Shown one piece after another: positions 1-5,148 of a stretch of 5,672 bases of DNA (position 1 is the stretch's first letter; the number at the start of each line of letters is the position of its first letter). The position numbers were made by a program, and so were the translations under genes. Under the pieces are notes generated by a model that made no database searches, was not told the DNA's origin, and saw nothing but the letters and a program-made list of their open reading frames with translations. Source of the stretch: Acidimicrobiia bacterium (GTDB taxonomy: Bacteria; Actinomycetota; Acidimicrobiia; Spongiisociales; ZC4RG35); assembly GCA_009377735.1 (NCBI GenBank), contig WHTL01000267.1:1-5672 (forward strand), in the 5' to 3' direction.

Positions 1-375
1 CTGTTAGACCTGGTGGGGGTGGGACCCCAGGTCGCCTCCGATCTGCTGATAGCTGCCGGGTCCAACCCGGACCGTCTCAAATCGGAGGCGTCATTCGCTG
101 CTCTCTGCGGTGTCAGCCCGGTTGACGCCTCCTCCGGCCGCCAAGAACATCATCGACTCAACCGGGGCGGTGACCGGCAAGCCAACGCTGCCCTCTACCG
201 GATCGTCATCGTCAGACTCAGATACCACCAGCCCACCATCGACTACATGGAACGCAAACTCGCAGAACCAAGAGCAACCCGAAAAGGGGTGATCCGCTGC
301 CTCAAACGCTACGTGGCCCGCGAAATCATCGGGATCCTCCGCACCCCCAAACAACCCACCAAAAAGGCCGCTTGA
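1..375 (+). CDS. IS110-family transposase (bridge-recombinase type), C-terminal part
   Basis: The frame is open from the first base to the TGA at 373-375 and gives 124 residues; the N-terminal RuvC-like DEDD domain lies outside the window. What is visible matches the C-terminal Transposase_20 domain of IS110-family enzymes: a helix-hairpin-helix-like opening (LVGVGPQVASDLL, residues 4-16), then FAALCGVSPVDASSG (32-46) with the serine position expected of the catalytic Ser (Ser45, next to Gly46), then HRLNRGGDRQANAALYRI (51-68) and a basic C-terminal helix (KRYVAREI). IS110 enzymes move circular intermediates by DEDD plus serine chemistry and, in studied members, are guided by a structured noncoding RNA made from an element end. 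The GTG at 13 is not a real start, because homologous sequence continues upstream of it. Whether the gene is intact cannot be judged. It converges on the GntR gene with 44 bp between stop codons. Family assignment is firm; the subgroup (IS110 or IS1111) is not determined. Confidence 0.88.
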   Translation: MLDLVGVGPQVASDLLIAAGSNPDRLKSEASFAALCGVSPVDASSGRQEHHRLNRGGDRQANAALYRIVIVRLRYHQPTIDYMERKLAEPRATRKGVIRCLKRYVAREIIGILRTPKQPTKKAA

Positions 376-419
376 CATCTATAGGAGCATCCCGGAGGGG
401 GAGGTGGCGAGCCTGCGGT
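376..419. other. Convergent intergenic spacer, probable right end of the IS110 element
   Basis: These 44 bp separate the transposase stop from the regulator stop. In the IS110 subgroup the right end usually lies a short distance past the transposase stop, so the element boundary may fall here or just beyond. No terminal inverted repeat can be recognised and the left end is outside the window, so the junction cannot be fixed. The segment is purine-rich (for example CCCGGAGGGGGAGGTGGCGA) and has no terminator-like T tract on either strand. Confidence 0.35.
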
Positions 420-432
420 CTATCTAGACCGC
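415..432. terminator. Perfect 8-bp inverted repeat spanning the regulator stop codon
   Basis: GCGGTCTA, a two-base centre TC, then TAGACCGC form a perfect inverted repeat that can fold as a 6-7 bp stem with a small loop. The TAG stop of the regulator (minus strand, 422-420) lies inside it. On the minus strand it is followed by a C/G-rich stretch and not by a T run, so it is not a classic intrinsic terminator. It could serve as a 3' stabilising hairpin or as a transcript end. IS1111/IS110 elements are also known to prefer palindromic targets, so it might relate to the neighbouring insertion. Confidence 0.4.
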
Positions 433-1100
433 TCGAGGAGCTCCAACAACACCGATCGGGTACCGCTGACGTGATCCTCGATAGCCTCGCATGCGCGAGC
501 TTCGTCCCGTTCGATGACAGCGTTGAGAATCTCGGTGTGGTCGTTGCCTCTGGTTGCGAGGAGTTCGGCATACACCTCGGCATGTGTGGGAGGGAAGAGG
601 CTCCCGCGATTCTCGCTGAGTGTGCTAACGAGGAGTCGACTCGACGAGGCGTCAGCCAAGGCGTGGTGGAACCTGTTGTCGGCATTACGTTTTTCGATGA
701 CCGCGGTAGCCCCGTCGAAACCAACGTGTGCATCCTTCATTTCGACTATGTCATGGTCTGTTCGGCGACGGCAGGCGAGCACCGCCGCTCGACTTTCCAG
801 GGCGATCCGCATCTCGAGAATCTCATCGAGGTTCTCGGGGCTCTCCCTCATCGCGACGACCCAGTCGGTGAAGGGCTTTTTCAACTCGGTCACGAAAGTT
901 CCACCCTTGGCTCCTCGCCTGGAGACGACGTAGCCCTCGGAGGTGAGACGTCCGATTGCGTCCCGCAGGCTAAGGCGACCGACACCGAGCTGTTCGGCGA
1001 GGACGCGCTCGGGTGGAAGCTGTCCGCCTGGGCCGATATCGCCCCGATGGATCATGGACCTGAGTTGGTCGAGAGCATCCTCGACGACTGACTTCTGCAC
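420..1100 (-). CDS. GntR-family (FadR subfamily, FCD domain) transcriptional regulator
   Basis: This is a DNA-binding regulator with 226 codons from the preferred GTG at 1100. An in-frame GTG at 1175 would add 25 residues. The N-terminal winged helix-turn-helix starts at once (SVVEDALDQLRSMIHRGD) and carries the family pattern PGGQLPPERVLAEQLGVGRL followed by SLRDAIGRLTSEGYV and a wing RRGAKGGTFV. The C-terminal all-helical FCD ligand domain has DNRFHHALADAS, NDHTEI and EDHVSG. These supply one Asp and three His (Asp141, His145, His188, His210 in the short form) at the places used for metal and ligand binding in this family. The 226-residue length is normal for the subfamily. I prefer the 1100 start for three reasons: the HTH then begins near residue 5 as usual, a GGAAG lies about 11 nt upstream, and two palindromes (1127-1140, 1151-1170) would sit in noncoding leader. 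FadR-type regulators typically respond to small organic acids or amino-acid derivatives. Being next to a cyanophycinase and a peptide transporter suggests it controls them, with a peptide, Asp or Arg breakdown product as effector; that is inference. Confidence 0.88.
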   Translation of the reverse strand: MQKSVVEDALDQLRSMIHRGDIGPGGQLPPERVLAEQLGVGRLSLRDAIGRLTSEGYVVSRRGAKGGTFVTELKKPFTDWVVAMRESPENLDEILEMRIALESRAAVLACRRRTDHDIVEMKDAHVGFDGATAVIEKRNADNRFHHALADASSSRLLVSTLSENRGSLFPPTHAEVYAELLATRGNDHTEILNAVIERDEARACEAIEDHVSGTRSVLLELLERSR

Positions 1101-1126
1101 AATCGGTCCGTCTTCCGCCCCAAACA

Positions 1127-1140
1127 AGATTAACGAATCT
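1127..1140. promoter_or_regulatory. Short inverted repeat upstream of the regulator
   Basis: AGATT-AACG-AATCT is a 5-bp perfect inverted repeat in an AT-richer patch, 26 bp before the preferred GTG at 1100. On the minus strand it contains TTAATCTTG, a possible -10-like TAATCT, but no convincing -35 lies at the right spacing. It could be part of an operator or promoter. It is short enough to be chance. Confidence 0.25.
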
Positions 1141-1150
1141 GTGCGTAGGT

Positions 1151-1170
1151 TGTGGGAATCGTTTACCACA
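1151..1170. promoter_or_regulatory. 20-bp palindrome, candidate operator of the GntR regulator gene
   Basis: TGTGGGAATCGTTTACCACA pairs at 8 of 10 positions about its centre, with TGTGG/CCACA arms and a CG centre. It lies about 50 bp upstream of the preferred start at 1100, a usual place for an autoregulatory operator; with the 1175 start it would lie inside codons 2-9. The minus-strand reading contains GGTAAACGATT, which also resembles LacI-type operators built around a central CG. The cognate protein is therefore not certain, although the adjacent GntR regulator is the simplest candidate. Confidence 0.45.
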
Positions 1171-1175
1171 GTCAC

Positions 1176-1241
1176 CCTAGACCGAACAGGTTTCTAAGGG
1201 CCCTCGGGCTCCAAAAAGTATCGGTTGCCTGTTCGACAGGG
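1176..1241. other. Spacer between the cyanophycinase-like gene and the regulator gene
   Basis: The two minus-strand genes are separated by 66 bp (141 bp if the regulator starts at 1100). Immediately after the cyanophycinase stop there is a small hairpin (CCTGT-TCG-ACAGG, 1228-1240). On the minus strand a run of five T follows it only after about ten bases, so it is at best a weak terminator. CGAACAGG at 1183-1190 also has its reverse complement at 1228-1235. Cotranscription of the two genes remains possible. Confidence 0.4.
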
Positions 1242-3089
1242 CTACTCCACATTGTCGCCGGGACCGAACACGTCGAGCCAGACATTGATGGCACCGAGGG
1301 TGCCGTTGCTGCCCACCATCCAGGTGGCATCCGACCCGTCGGCCGCGATTACTGACCGTTCGCCGACGACTGTGCCACCGTCACGATCCAATCGCAGGGC
1401 AGTCAGTTCGCTGACACCAAGGACCACCGTGTCCGGATCGTTGTATGCCGATCCGTATAAGCGGCCCCACCGGAAGTGGTAGGTGAATACCGGCTCCAGG
1501 CTCACATCGTCAACGATTCCCAATCCGTCGCCGAACTGGGATCCATCGGCCCTGAACATGGCGACTGCAGCATCCTCGTCGATGTCGCCTGGGTCGGGTG
1601 TGGTCACATAATGTTCACCCATGACGGCGGTTGCAGCCTCGTCTGTCATCACCGGTGTGGGCATCTGAACAGCCAGTTTGAGCGCTCGCTCCAATTTCGC
1701 GTCCTCGACTGCATCGGACATCAATGCCTGGTCGCCACCGATGAAGAGGACTCCGGCGGCGCGGGCGATCCTTGCTAGTGAAAGGTGGTCCTCACCATGC
1801 ACGATTATGTCTACATCGCCACTCCAACCGAGACCGGCGAGGGCATCGGCATATTCGGTCGCCGCTGTCTCGGAGTCGTCTGCGGATGGGTATCCAGCGG
1901 CGATGACCACGATCGAGGTGACGCCACTGCCGCGGGTCTGGGCGGCGTCGGCGAACTCGGCGAGTGGCTGAGATTCGACGTTGGCGTTCTGCCCACCACC
2001 GAGCCAAAGGGCGCTTGGCCCACTCTGTTTGAGTGAGGGCAAGGGGAACCGCTCCGGGACCGTGACGTGGTTTCCGTCGAGGATGGGGGACCGGTGGTCG
2101 ATGTCATATGCCATGCCGGTGCCTGGTGCAATCAGGTGGGTGAGGACACCCTGAACCGAGAGGGTGTCGTTGGGACCGACCCACTGTGGCTGCTCAACGT
2201 TGCTGTGATCGATGATCGCGCTGGAACTGAATCCGAATGGTCTGGTGATGACTCCGTCTTCGATCATCACACCGGTGGCCCGGTCCACTCCAACACCAAG
2301 CTTGCCAGGGAGTCCGTAACGAGCGACGGATTGTCCCGTCCAGCTCAGGGTTCGGGCGAACCTTCCCCTCTGGTAGAAGTGCTGGTCGAGGATGACGTCT
2401 TGCAGACCGAAGGAAAGGCCGCGTTCATCGCTGGCAAGATCGTCGCCCCAGTAGATGAACGACTTATCCCTCTCAAGGGCGTTCCATCGCAAACCGTCCG
2501 GGGGATAGCCGGCCCCCATGGAGCGTGACTGGACGGCATTGCCGGCGCTGGTGCCCCCAATCACGACGCCGTTTGAGAAGCCAATTTCCATGTTCTCCTC
2601 GGCTGGTGTATTCGACAAAACCCGCATCGCCAGGGTCTGATCGCCACCCAGGATGAAGACGCCATCGGTCTCGGGGTCGGTGAACTGAACCGAGTTGGCC
2701 TCGTTCATGGCGTCCTCGCGCATCAGAAGAGGCAACAGGGTCGCCACGCAACCACCAGGGAACTGATCGAGGTCGACCACTGTGTCGCATGCGGCCTCTA
2801 CCTGGTCGGTGCGGGTCTGGGCCAGCGCCAAGTTGTCCTCTCGGTCGGCAGGGTCATCGCCATAACTCGACGGCACGACGTATATGTCTACGGTCTCCCC
2901 GGTGGCTTGCTCGGCTACTTCGACGCCGAACACCTCGAGAGTCTCGGTTTCGTAGCTGCCACCGATAGGTACCCATGTCTGGGGTGCGGTGGGGTCAGCG
3001 GCCGCGCTCGGGATTGCGAGCCACGCGGGTAGCAGAAGCCCGACGAACACGGCTCCCACCAACAAATGGCGGATCTGGGGATGCTTCAC
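1242..3089 (-). CDS. Secreted cyanophycinase-like protein (peptidase S51 family), tandem domain with inactive second copy
   Basis: The 615-residue protein starts at GTG 3089 behind a strong ribosome site (AGGAGGG, 5 nt spacing). A classical signal peptide (KHPQIRH, hydrophobic stretch 9-26, cleavage near PSAAA-DP at 31-32) predicts export. Domain 1 (about 37-320) carries all the cyanophycinase hallmarks: FILGGDQ (145-151), GGTSAGNA with the nucleophile Ser181, and DQHFYQRGRFAR (235-246) with catalytic His237. The Asp, Gln and three Arg of that last motif have the same spacing as substrate-pocket residues I recall for Synechocystis CphB. Such enzymes hydrolyse cyanophycin to beta-Asp-Arg dipeptides. 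Domain 2 (about 358-610) repeats the layout (LWLGGGQ 361-367, VIAAGYPS 395-402, FIGGDQ 449-454, FTYHFRWGRL 535-544), but TDEAATA replaces the GTSAG nucleophile loop, so it should be inactive. Known cyanophycinases have about 270-420 residues, so this is nearly a doubled form. It is divergent from a peptide ABC transporter. The fold is very likely; cyanophycin as substrate is a good inference. A secreted S51 peptidase of other specificity is the main alternative. Confidence 0.88.
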   Translation of the reverse strand: MKHPQIRHLLVGAVFVGLLLPAWLAIPSAAADPTAPQTWVPIGGSYETETLEVFGVEVAEQATGETVDIYVVPSSYGDDPADREDNLALAQTRTDQVEAACDTVVDLDQFPGGCVATLLPLLMREDAMNEANSVQFTDPETDGVFILGGDQTLAMRVLSNTPAEENMEIGFSNGVVIGGTSAGNAVQSRSMGAGYPPDGLRWNALERDKSFIYWGDDLASDERGLSFGLQDVILDQHFYQRGRFARTLSWTGQSVARYGLPGKLGVGVDRATGVMIEDGVITRPFGFSSSAIIDHSNVEQPQWVGPNDTLSVQGVLTHLIAPGTGMAYDIDHRSPILDGNHVTVPERFPLPSLKQSGPSALWLGGGQNANVESQPLAEFADAAQTRGSGVTSIVVIAAGYPSADDSETAATEYADALAGLGWSGDVDIIVHGEDHLSLARIARAAGVLFIGGDQALMSDAVEDAKLERALKLAVQMPTPVMTDEAATAVMGEHYVTTPDPGDIDEDAAVAMFRADGSQFGDGLGIVDDVSLEPVFTYHFRWGRLYGSAYNDPDTVVLGVSELTALRLDRDGGTVVGERSVIAADGSDATWMVGSNGTLGAINVWLDVFGPGDNVE

Positions 3090-3093
3090 GATT

Positions 3094-3100
3094 CCCTCCT
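3094..3100 (-). promoter_or_regulatory. Strong ribosome binding site of the cyanophycinase-like gene
   Basis: The minus strand reads AGGAGGG-AATC-GTG, a near-perfect Shine-Dalgarno sequence directly before the GTG at 3089. It fixes this start although it is not ATG, and it predicts high translation, as expected for an exported enzyme. Confidence 0.8.
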
Positions 3101-3139
3101 GGTCGAATAGCTCTCCACCTTGTTAATGTTCCCGAGGCG

Positions 3140-3168
3140 AGGCTATATGCATGGGATTGCCGTGTCAA
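3140..3168 (-). promoter_or_regulatory. Candidate sigma70-type promoter of the cyanophycinase-like gene
   Basis: On the minus strand a perfect TTGACA (3168-3163) is followed after 17 bp by TAGCCT (3145-3140), which fits TAnnnT. An overlapping TATAGC (3147-3142) at 15 bp is an alternative -10. Transcription would start near 3133 and leave a leader of about 44 nt that contains the strong ribosome site. This is a sequence match only; the -10 is imperfect. Confidence 0.5.
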
Positions 3169-3180
3169 CAGGAAATAAGG

Positions 3181-3203
3181 ACAATTCAGTATCAGGTAAT
3201 TGT
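3181..3203. promoter_or_regulatory. ACAATT-N11-AATTGT inverted repeat, candidate operator
   Basis: Perfect 6-bp arms, ACAATT at 3181-3186 and AATTGT at 3198-3203, flank an 11-bp spacer in the AT-rich middle of the divergent region. The repeat sits 12 bp behind the -35 of the candidate cyanophycinase promoter and upstream of the candidate transporter promoter. An activator or repressor acting on both directions could bind here. The arms are short and the inner bases do not pair, so chance is possible. Confidence 0.35.
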
Positions 3204-3221
3204 ATGAAAAGGGGCGTCGGT

Positions 3222-3258
3222 AAGGTTCATTGGTTTTATCTGCAGAACTTCGAACCTT
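3222..3258. promoter_or_regulatory. AAGGTTC / GAACCTT inverted repeat in the divergent region
   Basis: AAGGTTC (3222-3228) and GAACCTT (3252-3258) are perfect 7-bp reverse complements 23 bp apart. The right arm is preceded directly by the related GAACTTC (3245-3251), giving a tandem pair of 7-bp GAAC-starting units. The spacing of about three helical turns between arm centres would suit two protein dimers or a looped complex on one DNA face. No known regulator is recognised from it. Confidence 0.3.
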
Positions 3259-3268
3259 TATGGAATGG

Positions 3269-3297
3269 TTGCGCGTGGGTCTGACCATCGCTATGGT
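3269..3297 (+). promoter_or_regulatory. Candidate promoter of the peptide transporter genes
   Basis: TTGCGC (3269-3274) and TATGGT (3292-3297) are spaced by exactly 17 bp, and transcription from them would begin near 3304, leaving a leader of about 24 nt before the ATG at 3328. The -35 matches only in TTG and the -10 in four of six positions, so the promoter would be weak by itself and open to regulation. The palindrome 3282-3299 overlaps its spacer and -10. Confidence 0.4.
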
Positions 3298-3299
3298 CA
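3282..3299. promoter_or_regulatory. 18-bp palindrome TGACCAT-CGCT-ATGGTCA, candidate operator
   Basis: Perfect 7-bp arms surround a 4-bp centre; 8 of 9 position pairs match. The repeat covers the candidate -10 of the transporter promoter and ends 13 bp before the ribosome binding site. A protein bound here would block transcription of the binding-protein gene. The TGGTC/GACCA units are the half-sites used by FadR-type GntR proteins, though here they are in the outward-facing order, so the match to the neighbouring regulator is suggestive only. Confidence 0.5.
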
Positions 3300-3312
3300 A
3301 AATTCTGAGTCG

Positions 3313-3320
3313 AGAAGGGA
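3313..3320 (+). promoter_or_regulatory. Ribosome binding site that decides the binding-protein start
   Basis: AGAAGGGA lies 7 nt before the ATG at 3328. The further upstream in-frame ATG at 3265 has no such site, and starting there would place 21 charged residues ahead of the lipoprotein signal peptide. Confidence 0.65.
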
Positions 3321-3327
3321 TCCACCA

Positions 3328-5079
3328 ATGTCACATCGTAAGGTGATCGCAGTTGCCGGTTGGCTAGCCCTCATGTTGGCGTTGGCATCCTGTGCCGAGT
3401 CACAACGCGAGGCTCCCGAGACGACTGGGGCCGGAGCCATCGAGGTGACTGGGGCAACGGATGGAACCGAATCAGCGAACGCGGGAACGGACGGGACGGA
3501 AGCAGCTTCTGAAGGTGGAGGGGGCACGTTCATCTTTGGCGCTGCCGGAGCACCGGCCGGGTTCGATCCCTTCTACGCCAGCGATGGTGAGACCTTCCGA
3601 GTCAGTCGTCAGATCTACCAGGGTCTCCTCGCCTTCGAGCCGGGGACAGCTGAGGCCGTTCCGTCGCTTGCCGAGAGCTGGGAGTCAAGTGACGACGGGT
3701 TGGTGTGGACCTTCCAGCTGCGTGAAGGTGTCAACTTCCACGACGGGACACCGTTTAACGCCGAGGCGGTTTGCGCCAACTTCGAGCGGTGGTACAACCA
3801 GACGGGAGCCGCCCAGAATGCCGCGGTCTCGGGCTACTGGGTGAACAACTTCGGTGGGTTCGCCAATCAGGAGGACTCCGAGTCACTCTATGAGTCATGT
3901 GAGGTGACCGACGAGTTCACCGCGGTGGTCACCACAACCCGGGCCACCTCGAAGTTCCCTACCTTGCTCGGTCATGTCGCCTTCTCCATGTCGAGTCCAA
4001 CGGCCCTGGAGCAGTACGACGCCAACAATGTCCAAGCCCAGGGTGAGGGTTTCGTCTATCCGGAGTACACGACAGGGCATCCCACGGGCACCGGACCCTT
4101 CAAGTTCGTCGAATACGACGAGGCAAACGCCACGGTCACATTGGAGCGTAACGACGATTATTGGGGTGAACCCGCCACGATCGAGGAGCTCGTATTCCGG
4201 ATCATCCCCGACGAGAATACCCGGCGTCAGGAGCTGGAGGCCGGTGCCATCCACGGATACGACCTGCCGAATCCTGTTGACTGGGGTGCCTTGGAGGAGG
4301 GCGGCAATCAGGTTCTCGTCAGACCCGCATTCAATATTCTCTACCTGGGGTTGAGCCCCATAAACATGCCTGAGCTGAGCGACAAGCGGGTGAGGGAAGC
4401 CTTGTACCACGCCATCAACCGTGAGCAGCTGGTGACGACCCAGTTGCCGGAAGGGGCCACCGTGGCGACCCAGTTCATGCCTGATACCGTGACTGGCTAC
4501 AACGATGACCTCGAGCCGTTCGAGTACGACCCCGAACTCGCTCAACAGCTGCTGGCCGATGCTGGCCAGGAGGACTTGACGATAGACCTTTGGTATCCCA
4601 CCGAGGTGTCACGACCGTATATGCCGGACCCACAACGGATCTTCGAGGCGGTTCGGAACGACTGGGAGGCGGCAGGCATCACTGTCAATCCCGTAGCCCA
4701 ACCCTGGAACGGTGGATATCTGGACGCAACCCTGGCAGCAGAGGCTCCTGCCTACTTTATCGGTTGGACCGGGGACTACAACACACCCGACAATTTCCTC
4801 GGGACTTTCTTCATGTCTGACCAGAATATGTTCGCTACCCACGAGTACGACTGGGGTCAACAGCTCACGGACGAGTTGATAGCCGCCGACAGTGAACCGG
4901 ATGCTGACGTCCGAGCACAGACGTATACCGAACTCAATGTCACGATCATGGAGGAGTACCTCCCCGGGCTTCCGATCTCCCATTCTCCACCCGCTCTGGT
5001 GGTGGGGCCGAATGTGCAGGGTGTGGTGCCCAGTCCGCTGACGGCGGAGGTGTTCTCGTCGGTGACCGTCGAAGAGTGA
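3328..5079 (+). CDS. Family 5 peptide ABC transporter substrate-binding lipoprotein (DppA/OppA type)
   Basis: The 583-residue protein captures peptides outside the membrane and delivers them to an ABC permease. From ATG 3328 it has a lipoprotein signal peptide (HRK, hydrophobic core, lipobox LASC with Cys22 as lipid anchor). A flexible Gly/Ala/Thr/Glu linker (about 23-66) with two GTDGTE-like units follows, and then the SBP_bac_5 fold. Family marks are DGLVWTFQLREGVNFHDGTPF (123-143, part of the first lobe), GTGPFKFVEY (254-263), the KRVREALYHAINREQLV signature (353-369) and GWTGDYNTPDNF (479-490). RPYMP (429-433) and the GWTGD motif align with the E. coli DppA segments holding Arg355 and Asp408, which bind the peptide carboxyl and amino ends. 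Here they are Arg429 and Asp483, 54 residues apart against 53. This favours dipeptides over long peptides. A permease gene follows 69 bp downstream, and a secreted cyanophycinase-like gene is divergent, so beta-Asp-Arg is a plausible ligand. Family certain; ligand inferred. Confidence 0.93.
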   Translation: MSHRKVIAVAGWLALMLALASCAESQREAPETTGAGAIEVTGATDGTESANAGTDGTEAASEGGGGTFIFGAAGAPAGFDPFYASDGETFRVSRQIYQGLLAFEPGTAEAVPSLAESWESSDDGLVWTFQLREGVNFHDGTPFNAEAVCANFERWYNQTGAAQNAAVSGYWVNNFGGFANQEDSESLYESCEVTDEFTAVVTTTRATSKFPTLLGHVAFSMSSPTALEQYDANNVQAQGEGFVYPEYTTGHPTGTGPFKFVEYDEANATVTLERNDDYWGEPATIEELVFRIIPDENTRRQELEAGAIHGYDLPNPVDWGALEEGGNQVLVRPAFNILYLGLSPINMPELSDKRVREALYHAINREQLVTTQLPEGATVATQFMPDTVTGYNDDLEPFEYDPELAQQLLADAGQEDLTIDLWYPTEVSRPYMPDPQRIFEAVRNDWEAAGITVNPVAQPWNGGYLDATLAAEAPAYFIGWTGDYNTPDNFLGTFFMSDQNMFATHEYDWGQQLTDELIAADSEPDADVRAQTYTELNVTIMEEYLPGLPISHSPPALVVGPNVQGVVPSPLTAEVFSSVTVEE

Positions 5080-5129
5080 TCTCCTGATAGAGGTGCTGCA
5101 CCCGGCGGGGTCTGGGAGTAGGGTCGATA

Positions 5130-5147
5130 GAGTGCTGGAGTGCACTC
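5130..5147 (+). promoter_or_regulatory. Hairpin holding the permease ribosome binding site in its loop
   Basis: GAGTGC (5130-5135) and GCACTC (5142-5147) form a perfect 6-bp stem around the loop TGGAGT, which contains the GGAG Shine-Dalgarno of the permease start at 5149. An alternative fold uses the overlapping 10-bp palindrome GAGTGCACTC (5138-5147), which would bury the same site. Either could lower permease translation relative to the binding protein or slow nuclease entry between the two genes. Confidence 0.4.
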
Positions 5148-5148
5148 G

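Noticed and set aside
33..90. 10-bp inverted repeat CGCCTCCGAT / ATCGGAGGCG within the transposase gene
   Set aside because: It lies inside conserved coding sequence with a 38-bp spacer; likely a coincidence of codon use and not an element end.
372..1091. Long plus-strand open frame (239 codons) opposite the GntR regulator
   Set aside because: It is antisense to a gene with clear HTH and FCD motifs; its translation shows no recognisable domain, and long antisense frames are common at this GC content.
1228..1240. CCTGT-TCG-ACAGG hairpin after the cyanophycinase stop as an intrinsic terminator
   Set aside because: The stem is only 5 bp and the T run on the minus strand begins about ten bases later, so termination is not convincing.
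3265..3327. Upstream ATG as start of the binding protein
   Set aside because: It would put 21 polar and charged residues before the lipoprotein signal peptide and overlap the candidate promoter and operator; the ATG at 3328 has a proper ribosome site and gives a canonical lipobox at residue 22.
3895..4545. Minus-strand open frame (216 codons) inside the binding-protein gene
   Set aside because: The opposite strand encodes a well-conserved SBP_bac_5 protein across the whole stretch; the antisense product has no family features.
5092..5102. GGTGCTGCACC as a terminator after the binding-protein gene
   Set aside because: The usable stem is only four base pairs with no T tract, and a cotranscribed permease follows at once.
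4609..5145. Minus-strand open frame (178 codons) across the end of the binding-protein gene
   Set aside because: It overlaps conserved binding-protein codons such as GWTGD and has no domain or ribosome site support.
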